Part shown: piece after piece, positions 7,936-14,880 of the stretch
How the letters are laid out: each line of letters opens with the position of its first letter
Position numbering within the stretch: position 1 is the stretch's first letter
DNA from: an uncultured Pseudomonadales bacterium
Lineage (GTDB): Bacteria; Pseudomonadota; Gammaproteobacteria; Pseudomonadales; Pseudohongiellaceae
Length of the DNA: 37,520 nucleotides
Reading direction: 5' to 3'
Assembly (NCBI GenBank): GCA_905478195.1
Contig: CAJQHM010000066.1
Span: forward strand, 1-37,520
Made by a program: the position numbers and the translations under genes
Notes under the pieces: model-generated
Seen by the model: the letters and a program-made list of their open reading frames with translations, nothing else
Told to the model about the DNA's origin: nothing
Databases searched by the model: none

Positions 7936-8070
7936 TTAGTTCGCATTCGTAGAGAGAAAGGCGATTAGAAAGGCCTCAATGGATTCGCCCACGCTGGGAA
8001 CAAGCAATAGGATCAGTACAGTTAGTACTGATCCGGCGGCGCAAAGAATAAGATAATTTCGTAGTGTCAT
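7936..8070 (-). CDS. 44-residue single-pass membrane peptide (small ORF)
   Basis: The minus-strand frame ATG 8070 to TAA 7936 encodes 44 residues. A single hydrophobic segment starts near residue 6 (YLILCAAGSVLTVLILLLV), with a short polar tail. A ribosome site AAAGGA stands five to six bases before the ATG. It starts 16 bases after the end of the membrane-anchored protein gene 8087-8635 on the same strand, so the two likely form an operon. A strong hairpin (8010-8034) lies inside the coding region, which is unusual and lowers confidence that the frame is simply coding. I recognise no family. Confidence 0.5.
   Translation of the reverse strand: MTLRNYLILCAAGSVLTVLILLLVPSVGESIEAFLIAFLSTNAN
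8010..8034. repeat. Perfect 10-bp inverted repeat inside a small ORF
   Basis: GGATCAGTAC (8010-8019) and GTACTGATCC (8025-8034) form a perfect 10-bp stem with a five-base loop. It falls within the transmembrane codons of the 44-residue ORF. No T-run follows on either strand, so it is not a standard intrinsic terminator. Confidence 0.75.
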
Positions 8071-8086
8071 GATGGTTTCCTTTAGT

Positions 8087-8635
8087 CTAGCGAGGGGCGA
8101 GCTCGAATATCCAGCTGTTACCGTCTTCGATATCTGCCCTGGCGGTGGCGATTGCGTCGGCCGATACTGGCGTAGGCACGCCGCTGTACTTTGCTAGCAA
8201 TTTAGCAGCCACCCCATTCAGCACGTCGCCTTCCTCAATCCGAACAAGTTTTCTGGGATAGCGTACATTGTTAACGCGCAACACGCCTTCATCATTACCT
8301 GCGTCCGCGTCAAACGCCCATTCCTTCCAAATCTTACCGAGGAAGGACTTCATGTAGCCGGAGACCACGTAAATCTTGCCCTCGCTCTCTATTATAAATA
8401 TGCGGCGTGTGGCCATCGGATCGTTTAGCTGCAACTCGATAGTAAAGATGTCATCGGTGAAGCTCCAGTCTGGCTCGGGCCCGGTGTGTAGCTCTCCTGC
8501 AACCATCTCGCCACCGGGGAAAACTACGGTGGCACCATCGCCACTACTGCGCTGGATGCGAAGCGTGCCAATTGTTACCGCTCCGATCAGCACAACGAAA
8601 CCAAGCATTTGTAGCGCGATCTTAAGAATTTTCAC
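8087..8635 (-). CDS. Membrane-anchored protein of unknown function
   Basis: A 182-residue protein with one N-terminal hydrophobic segment (residues ~7-26), either an uncleaved anchor or a signal peptide. The rest is a soluble beta-rich domain with stretches such as FTIELQLNDPMATRRIF, KIYVVSGYMKSFLGKIWKEW and VRYPRKLVRIEEG. I do not recognise a catalytic motif. The pattern of a short beta domain with a conserved Trp-rich turn and a C-terminal helix could fit a split-barrel fold, but that is a guess. GTG start at 8635 with GGAGG seven bases upstream. A 44-residue membrane peptide gene follows 16 bases downstream, suggesting a two-gene transcript. Confidence 0.7.
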   Translation of the reverse strand: MKILKIALQMLGFVVLIGAVTIGTLRIQRSSGDGATVVFPGGEMVAGELHTGPEPDWSFTDDIFTIELQLNDPMATRRIFIIESEGKIYVVSGYMKSFLGKIWKEWAFDADAGNDEGVLRVNNVRYPRKLVRIEEGDVLNGVAAKLLAKYSGVPTPVSADAIATARADIEDGNSWIFELAPR

Positions 8636-8862
8636 CAGCGAGCCTCCAGAGCGTCAATATGCCCTAATAATAGGTGATTTGTGGCAGGGCGTCTCTTTTT
8701 TCGACATCGTCGATAGGCGCGGATCCTGTTGACGGCAATAAAAGTGGACGTTGTAATCCCGCTGTAGCCCAGGAAGAAGGCCTAAGGCATTGCCTTTCGC
8801 AACCATCGGGCTACACTCCTAGAGCAATACTAATTTTCTGATTGACTCAAAAGGTATCTACG

Positions 8863-9249
8863 ATGAAATTAATACTCATAAGAAAAATCATAGGGGTTGT
8901 CCTGCTGGGTACTTTTTTCCCGTTTTCCATGGCCGACAATGCCTCTTCAGCTACTGAAATAGCGGGCATTGTAGCTTCGATGAATCATTTTGCTTCTGAT
9001 GCGGACAAAGCCAAACTAATGGCTATCTCGGCCGACGAAAGTCTCGCTGGTGCAGTTCGCGCGATGGCCACTGCCGTGACGAATATTGCTCATGTGGCAA
9101 ATGCGGAAGGGAAAGCGGCGATGGCAACACTGGCCGCTAATGATCAAGCTCCGGATCGTTCCAGAGCCCTGGCAGACACAATCGGGAACTTCAATCATAT
9201 GGCGAGTGCGGACGATAAGGCCAAACTTACCGAGATGTTCGGCTTATAG
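8863..9249 (+). CDS. Secreted small protein with three helical repeats
   Basis: About 128 residues. It begins with a signal peptide (basic start, hydrophobic core, cleavage near FSMA-DN). The mature part holds three imperfect repeats of roughly 25-35 residues, each with a small-residue helix followed by H-x-A and a charged Lys turn: MNHFASDADKAKL, then VTNIAHVANAEGKAAM, then FNHMASADDKAKLTEM. No known family is recognised. The ATG at 8863 is preceded by AAAGGT and opens directly into the signal peptide; an upstream TTG at 8842 is less likely. It stands alone with its own terminator, so it is probably a monocistronic periplasmic or secreted protein. Confidence 0.72.
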   Translation: MKLILIRKIIGVVLLGTFFPFSMADNASSATEIAGIVASMNHFASDADKAKLMAISADESLAGAVRAMATAVTNIAHVANAEGKAAMATLAANDQAPDRSRALADTIGNFNHMASADDKAKLTEMFGL

Positions 9250-9262
9250 TCTACACAGAACT

Positions 9263-9298
9263 AAAAAAGCCTCGATTCGTAAAGAGTCGAGGCTTTTT
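9263..9298 (+). terminator. Rho-independent terminator after the three-repeat protein gene
   Basis: GCCTCGA (9269-9275) pairs with TCGAGGC (9287-9293) around an 11-base loop and is followed by five T. An A-run precedes the stem, so it may also work on the other strand. It lies 14-20 bases after the stop codon. Confidence 0.85.
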
Positions 9299-9381
9299 AT
9301 TCTATACTTAAATCCAGTTAACGGTTCTATTGCTGTGAATCTCGGGCAATGCAGTACACTACTCTATTAAGAAACTAGCAG

Positions 9382-10755
9382 ATGGCTTCATCGAATATAA
9401 GCACTGAGCATCTAGAAGCCAACGTGCGTAGGTTTATTATTTTTCGGCTGCTCTATTCGGCACGCTTCTACTATCCTGTCTTTACTGTTCTATTTCTCGA
9501 TTACGGACTCACCCTAGAGCAATTCGCCATACTTAATATTGTATGGGCGCTGACAATAGTCTTCGCCGAGGTTCCCTCGGGCGCGATGGCGGATATCGTT
9601 GGAAGAAAACGTTTAGTAGTTTTTGCCGCAGCTCTTATGGTTATCGAGATGAGCCTGATAGTGTTCGCTCCCATCGGTGCCTCCTCATTACTCTTTCTAC
9701 TTTTTCTGGGTAACAGAGTTTGTTCTGGCTTGTCAGAGGCAGCAGCAAGTGGGGCGGACGAGGCGTTGGCCTATGACTCGCTGAGTGCTTTGGGCAGAGA
9801 GGGGGATTGGTCGAAGGTTCTTGAGCGAACAACGCAGGTGGTTTCGGTTGGTTTTTTTATAACAATGATTTTGGGTGCGTTTGTCTATGACCCGAATTTA
9901 GTGAATGGGTTTTTGGCTTGGTTGAATCCAGGCTGGGAATTGTCGGAAGATATGATCATCAGGTTGCCGGTAATCCTCACCTTGTTCACATCGATAGTCT
10001 TGTTGATCACTACCTTGGGTTTTTATGATATCGATACGCAAAGCGAAAACGCCCTGGATGAGCACGAATCGGTAGGAACCTCATTGCTAGATCCATTCAG
10101 ACAAATCCTCGCCGCCGGAAGATGGACTTTCAACCATCGGTTCGTGTTATTCGTTATTTTAGCCGCACTGGCTTTGGATAGTGTGGGCAGGCAGTTCGCG
10201 GTGCTCGCCAGCGAATATTACAGGCTCATAGATATTCCGGTTAGCTGGTTTGGCTTCATCGGAGCAGGCATGTCCCTGGTGGGTATAGTCAATGCAAGGT
10301 TTTCACGCTACTTGGTTGGAAACCACTCGCCGATGTTTAACTTTTTAACGTTATCTTCGATCTTGATCACAGGATTAGTTGGGCTCTGCTTCGCTATTCC
10401 CTACTATGGCGTGCTCTTCGCTATTGGTGCCTTTGCGATGATGGGTATGGTGCAATTTCAATCGAGCTACTATATCAATAAGCAGGTTGACTCTGCGCAT
10501 CGGGCGACCGTATTAAGTTTTAAGGGCCTCGCTCTTAATTTGGGATTGGGATTCGCCAGCTTTTTATATACTAGCTATGTGGTTTTTCTGCGGGCTCAAG
10601 CGGAAGGTGCTTACTCGGAGGAGGTGTTGCGCGATGGCATTTTCATAGATGCCTTGCGCGGTTTTCCGGTTTACTTCCTATTCTTGTTTGTAGTGTTTCT
10701 GCTACTGGGTTGGGCGTTTATGAAGCCGAGAAAGGCAATCTTTGAAAAGCGCTAG
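9382..10755 (+). CDS. Major facilitator superfamily transporter
   Basis: A 457-residue integral membrane protein with about 12 hydrophobic segments. The loop between TM2 and TM3 has the MFS motif A-like sequence EVPSGAMADIVGRKR. The central cytoplasmic loop (residues ~215-245) is polar and contains the acidic NALDEHES segment. The substrate is unknown; carriers of this general type move sugars, drugs or metabolites. ATG at 9382 follows the upstream terminator by about 85 bases, so it is a separate transcript. The ribosome site is weak. The gene converges with the small lipoprotein gene 10813-11136. Confidence 0.87.
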   Translation: MASSNISTEHLEANVRRFIIFRLLYSARFYYPVFTVLFLDYGLTLEQFAILNIVWALTIVFAEVPSGAMADIVGRKRLVVFAAALMVIEMSLIVFAPIGASSLLFLLFLGNRVCSGLSEAAASGADEALAYDSLSALGREGDWSKVLERTTQVVSVGFFITMILGAFVYDPNLVNGFLAWLNPGWELSEDMIIRLPVILTLFTSIVLLITTLGFYDIDTQSENALDEHESVGTSLLDPFRQILAAGRWTFNHRFVLFVILAALALDSVGRQFAVLASEYYRLIDIPVSWFGFIGAGMSLVGIVNARFSRYLVGNHSPMFNFLTLSSILITGLVGLCFAIPYYGVLFAIGAFAMMGMVQFQSSYYINKQVDSAHRATVLSFKGLALNLGLGFASFLYTSYVVFLRAQAEGAYSEEVLRDGIFIDALRGFPVYFLFLFVVFLLLGWAFMKPRKAIFEKR

Positions 10756-10812
10756 AATATGATTCTGGCTTTTGAGCTGCGAAATGGCGTGTATCGAGGC
10801 TAGATCGGATAA

Positions 10813-11136
10813 TTATTGAACGAAGAGATATTCGTTGGCGTTTACGACTTCGTTGCGCAAAGGATTTTGGCTGACGCTAATACCGCCTGTTCGTCTGAAT
10901 CTTACCTCAGCCTGGCCGTCACGGTTCGCGCAGGTGGAAATAGGCGTCTCCGTGGAGGCGTCTATGCGTAGGCGATAGTGACTCTTTTGGCAAACCTTGT
11001 CATACAGATCCAGACTCATTCTGTTCGAAGTCCCGTTTGAAATATACCAATCCACCATCCCAAACTCTGGAGGTGCGCTTGATTGGCAACCAAACAGGAA
11101 GAGGCTCATGGATAGTAGAGTCAGGATTCTAGTCAT
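10813..11136 (-). CDS. Small predicted lipoprotein of unknown function
   Basis: A 107-residue protein whose N-terminus (MTRILTLLSMSLFLFGCQSS) is a classic lipoprotein signal with the lipobox LFGC, Cys at residue 17. The mature part contains two further Cys (in KVCQKS and STCANR) that could form a disulfide, and a beta-rich C-terminus. Ser follows the lipid-anchor Cys-Gln, which favours outer-membrane sorting under the usual Lol rule. No family is recognised. It is convergent with the MFS gene and divergent from the putP-like gene. Confidence 0.7.
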   Translation of the reverse strand: MTRILTLLSMSLFLFGCQSSAPPEFGMVDWYISNGTSNRMSLDLYDKVCQKSHYRLRIDASTETPISTCANRDGQAEVRFRRTGGISVSQNPLRNEVVNANEYLFVQ

Positions 11137-11296
11137 CGAATAGCTGCAATTTTTGGGAGCTGGATAGTTGTGTCAGAATAGAAGCTATCTGTAGTAATGT
11201 CCACAAGCTTTGATTTTAGGAAGCAACATGTAAAACAGATAAGAGGGAAGAATTTAGTTTTCGAAGAAGTGCGCCGCGATTTTTAGGCTATGATAG

Positions 11297-11326
11297 TTGA
11301 GTCGCCAGCGACAATCAGTGTATAAG
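11297..11326 (+). promoter_or_regulatory. Candidate sigma70 promoter for the putP-like gene
   Basis: TTGAGT at 11297-11302 and TATAAG at 11321-11326 are separated by 18 bases and stand about 48 bases upstream of the ATG at 11374. The match is moderate and was identified by eye only. Confidence 0.42.
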
Positions 11327-11373
11327 TTTAAGAAGGTAATGCGTCTAAGTTTTAAGAGAGGAAGAAAGAGTTA

Positions 11374-12873
11374 ATGAATACACCGACAATAGTTTCTTTG
11401 CTTGCCTACTTCTTGCTGATGATGGCAATCGGTGTGTATGGTTATTTTAAGTCTACTTCCAACGTTTCGGAGTACATGCTTGGTGGTCGTAAGTTGCATC
11501 CAGCTGTGGTTGCATTGTCTGCAGGCGCTTCGGATATGAGCGGCTGGATGTTGATGGGATTGCCGGGCGCCATTTATCTGTCTGGACTCGGAGCTGCCTG
11601 GATTGCAATTGGCCTCGTGATAGGCGCCTACTGTAACTATCTTTTGGTGGCTCCCCGACTTCGTGTCTATACCGAAGAGGCCGAGGATGCGATTACTATT
11701 CCGGACTATTTTGAGAAGCGTTTTCATGATGACTCCCGCGCGCTGAGAGTTTTTTCCTCCCTTGTCATCGTCATTTTTTTCACGCTTTATACGTCGGCGG
11801 GCATAGTAGCTGGTGGCAAACTATTTGAAGCTTCTTTTGGGCTCAGTTATCAGATCGGCCTCGTGATCACGGCAGGTGTCGTTGTTGCGTATACTATGTT
11901 TGGTGGCTTTCTCGCCGTAAGTCTGACGGACTTCGTGCAAGGCTGCATCATGTTTGTCGCTCTTATCGTAGTGCCGATTGTCACTTGGCAAGAGTTAGGC
12001 AACCTTGGCGCAGCGGTACAGACGTTGACAGACTTGAATCCAGATTATCTGTCATGGTTTTCGGGGGTAACGGCTCTGGGTCTTATTAGTAGTCTATCCT
12101 GGGGGCTTGGTTACTTTGGACAGCCCCATATAATCGTGCGCTTCATGGCTATCCGATCTATGGCTGATATGAAGACCGCGCGTCGTATCGGTATGACCTG
12201 GATGGTGACCGCGCTAATTGGAGCTGTATTGACTGGGTTGTTGGGATTTCTCTATGTCAGACAGACTGGTTCCGTATTGGATGACCCTGAAACTGTCTTT
12301 ATCCTGTTATCACAGGTGCTTTTTAATCCTTATATTTCCGGGTTTCTGCTAGCGGCTATTCTTGCCGCTATTATGAGCACGATCTCGTCACAGCTTTTGG
12401 TGTCATCAAGTTCTCTCACAGAAGATTTCTATAAGACCTTTTTGCGGAAGAGCGCGACACAAACTGAGTTAGTGGCAATTGGCCGCGGTTCTGTTCTTGC
12501 AGTTGCGGTGGTGGCTACAATTCTTGCCCGCGATAGTAATAGCTCGATTCTAGATCTTGTTAGTAATGCATGGGCAGGCTTTGGTGCTGCATTAGGGCCG
12601 GTAATTTTGCTCAGCCTGTTCTGGGTGGGATTGACACGCAACGGCGCTCTGGTTTCTATGCTCTGCGGTGCTGTCACGGTACTGTTCTGGATCTACGGCC
12701 CTTTTACCCTTGGCGGTCAATCCTTATCTGCTGTCATCTATGAGATAGTCCCTGGCTTTATTGTTGCGACTACCGCTGCAATTCTCGTTTCCAAGTTTGA
12801 TGCCGCTCCGAACGCTGCTATCAGCGAGAGGCACCAGCGTATTTCCGCACTAATGGTTCGAGACGGAGCTTAA
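11374..12873 (+). CDS. putP: Sodium/proline symporter (PutP family, SSS)
   Basis: A 499-residue solute:sodium symporter, the normal PutP length, with about 13 transmembrane segments. Conserved PutP stretches are clear: SEYMLGGRKLHP, SAGASDMSGWMLMGLPGA (substrate/Na+ region of TM2), TIPDYFEKRF, YTMFGGFLAVSLTD, GYFGQPHIIVRFMAI and ILAAIMSTISSQLLVSSSSLTED. It should import proline with Na+ across the inner membrane. ATG at 11374 has a GAGAGGAAG ribosome site. No putA neighbour is present here. The stop codon touches palindromic element copy C, shared with the convergent ABC-F gene. Confidence 0.93.
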   Translation: MNTPTIVSLLAYFLLMMAIGVYGYFKSTSNVSEYMLGGRKLHPAVVALSAGASDMSGWMLMGLPGAIYLSGLGAAWIAIGLVIGAYCNYLLVAPRLRVYTEEAEDAITIPDYFEKRFHDDSRALRVFSSLVIVIFFTLYTSAGIVAGGKLFEASFGLSYQIGLVITAGVVVAYTMFGGFLAVSLTDFVQGCIMFVALIVVPIVTWQELGNLGAAVQTLTDLNPDYLSWFSGVTALGLISSLSWGLGYFGQPHIIVRFMAIRSMADMKTARRIGMTWMVTALIGAVLTGLLGFLYVRQTGSVLDDPETVFILLSQVLFNPYISGFLLAAILAAIMSTISSQLLVSSSSLTEDFYKTFLRKSATQTELVAIGRGSVLAVAVVATILARDSNSSILDLVSNAWAGFGAALGPVILLSLFWVGLTRNGALVSMLCGAVTVLFWIYGPFTLGGQSLSAVIYEIVPGFIVATTAAILVSKFDAAPNAAISERHQRISALMVRDGA

Positions 12874-12929
12874 GAAATTAAAGGGGTCGGAGGGATTTAA
12901 TTTTAATCCCTCCGACCCCTTTAATTTCT
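12873..12929. repeat. Dispersed palindromic element, copy C, between convergent stop codons
   Basis: The arms AGAAATTAAAGGGGTCGGAGG and their complement are perfect; the centre (TTTAATTTTAA) has one mismatched pair compared with copies A, B and D. The element occupies the whole gap between the stop codon of the putP-like gene (12873) and that of the ABC-F gene (12928-12930), overlapping both. A T-rich run follows the GC stem in both directions, so bidirectional termination is likely. Confidence 0.88.
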
Positions 12930-14541
12930 ATCTGATATTCGCGATATTGGCCGCTTCTTGCTGACTCGCTAGAAATTCCTCGTAGTCGCCTTGAAAATCT
13001 ATCAACTTGTGATCTCGAATCTCGATGACTCGGCTAGCCAGTGAGGAAACGAATTCTCGGTCGTGACTCACAAAAATCAGTGTGCCTTCATAGTGGGTTA
13101 ACGCCAGATTCAAGGCCTCAATGGATTCCATGTCCAGGTGGTTGGTGGGTTCGTCCAGGATCAACACATTCGGGTCCATCATCATCAGCTTGCCGAAGAG
13201 TAGCCGGTTCTTCTCCCCTCCGGAGCAGACCTTCACTGACTTCTCGAAATCTTCCGAGGAGAACAAGAGCCTACCTAGGGTAGCGCGTACGATCTGATCG
13301 CCATGACTCGGCTTGCGCCACTGACTCATCCAATCGAATAGATTCTGCTCGCTATCGAAATCCTTGTTGCTGTCCTGAGGACAGTATCCCAGAGTGGCGG
13401 CTTCAGCCCATTGCACGGTTCCATGATCTACCGAGAGCTCATCTAACAGGCAGCGCAGAAAGGTGGTTTTTCCCACGCCGTTTTCACCGATGACTGCCAG
13501 GCGAGTTCCTGCTTCCATTATCATGTTGCCGCCTTTGAAGAGGGGTTCACCATCGAATCCATGCCCTAAGTCTTCGAGTATAAGAGCCTGACGATGCAGT
13601 TTCTTATCCTGCTTGAATCGAATATAGGGGCTCACTCGGCTAGAAGGCTTGATGTCTTCCAGTTCAATTTTCTCTATCTGCTTCGCTCGGGAAGTGGCCT
13701 GCTTGGCTTTTGATGCATTGGCAGAGAATCGACTCACGAAGTGTTTTAGTTCGCTGATCTGAGCTGATTTTTTTGCATTGACCGACTGTAGCCTCTCTCT
13801 AGCCTGAGTAGAGGCGATCATGAAATCGTCGTAGTTGCCTGGATACAGGCGTAATTCACCGTAGTCGATGTCGGCCATGTGGGTGCATACAGAGTTCAGG
13901 AAGTGTCTATCGTGAGAGATGATTATCATCGTGCATTTACGTTCAGCCAATACGCCCTCTAGCCAACGAATAGCATTGATGTCCAGATTGTTGGTAGGTT
14001 CATCGAGCAGCAAAATGTCAGGGTCTGAGAACAAGGCTTGCGCCAGTAGCACTCTTAGCTTCCAGCCCGGGGCAACTTCGTTCATGGGGCCTAGATGTAG
14101 TTCTTGTGCGATACCCGCACCCATCAGCAATTCACCGGCGCGGCTTTCGGCGCTATAGCCGTCTAATTCGGCGAACTGAATCTCTAGCTCTGCTACTTTC
14201 ATGCCGTCTTCTTCAGACATTTCCGGCATCGAATAGATGCGATCACGTTCCTGCTTGATCTCCCACAGCTCTGCATGCCCCATTATGACCGTATCGATTA
14301 CATTGAATTCCTCGAAAGCGAATTGATCCTGGCTCAAGGTTCCCAGGCGTTCGTTAGGCGTTAGAGACACATTGCCTGATGTGGGGGTGAGGCTCCCTTC
14401 TAGGATCTTCATGAAGGTGGACTTACCGCAGCCATTGGCGCCGATCAATCCATAGCGATTGCCGTCACCGAATTTGACCGAAATATTTTCAAATAGGGGT
14501 TTGGCACCAAATTGCATAGTGATGTTTGCAGTAGAGATCAC
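12928..14541 (-). CDS. ybiT: ABC-F family ATPase, YbiT-like
   Basis: A 537-residue soluble protein with two ABC ATPase domains and no membrane segments, the pattern of ABC-F translation factors. Domain 1 has Walker [10 protein letters not shown], the variant signature APGWKLR and Walker [13 protein letters not shown]. Domain 2 has Walker [10 protein letters not shown], signature CSGGEKNR and Walker [12 protein letters not shown]. The linker between the domains (about residues 240-310) is rich in Lys, Arg and Ala, as in the P-site tRNA interaction motif. The N-terminus and the [20 protein letters not shown] linker closely match what I recall of E. coli YbiT. It probably acts on the ribosome. 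Start is GTG at 14541 with AGGA eight bases upstream. Confidence 0.92.
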   Translation of the reverse strand: MISTANITMQFGAKPLFENISVKFGDGNRYGLIGANGCGKSTFMKILEGSLTPTSGNVSLTPNERLGTLSQDQFAFEEFNVIDTVIMGHAELWEIKQERDRIYSMPEMSEEDGMKVAELEIQFAELDGYSAESRAGELLMGAGIAQELHLGPMNEVAPGWKLRVLLAQALFSDPDILLLDEPTNNLDINAIRWLEGVLAERKCTMIIISHDRHFLNSVCTHMADIDYGELRLYPGNYDDFMIASTQARERLQSVNAKKSAQISELKHFVSRFSANASKAKQATSRAKQIEKIELEDIKPSSRVSPYIRFKQDKKLHRQALILEDLGHGFDGEPLFKGGNMIMEAGTRLAVIGENGVGKTTFLRCLLDELSVDHGTVQWAEAATLGYCPQDSNKDFDSEQNLFDWMSQWRKPSHGDQIVRATLGRLLFSSEDFEKSVKVCSGGEKNRLLFGKLMMMDPNVLILDEPTNHLDMESIEALNLALTHYEGTLIFVSHDREFVSSLASRVIEIRDHKLIDFQGDYEEFLASQQEAANIANIR

Positions 14542-14880
14542 AAAGAACGTCCTAAAGGGTCAAAATGAATGAAAAGCGATTTTTAGCGGGCTTGCATTGA
14601 GGAGCGCTACTATAGGGATTTGTTGGGATTAGGTCGAGTGAATTTCCATTTGATTTGGCCTATTTGCGGCGTTTTTCAGCAAGATTCAGCTCTATATTTC
14701 CGCGTCCTGCCGCCTAACCTTCATTTCATAAGCCATTTGCTCTATTACAAAATGTTATAAATTAAAGCCCTTTTGGCCTTTGTCTGGCTAGCTCTTCGCC
14801 TCATACTACGCGCTGATTTTTTGCCTTAGTCTGCTTCGCTGACCTGCCTATCCGGTGGGAGCCGGGATGCTTCGGGACTG
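14542..14880. other. Intergenic region between divergent ybiT-like and TonB-receptor genes
   Basis: 339 bases with no convincing gene on either strand. It should hold both promoters. It contains AT-rich runs near 14745-14775 (AAAATGTTATAAATTAAA) that could include a -10 element, but no clear paired box is visible. Confidence 0.5.
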
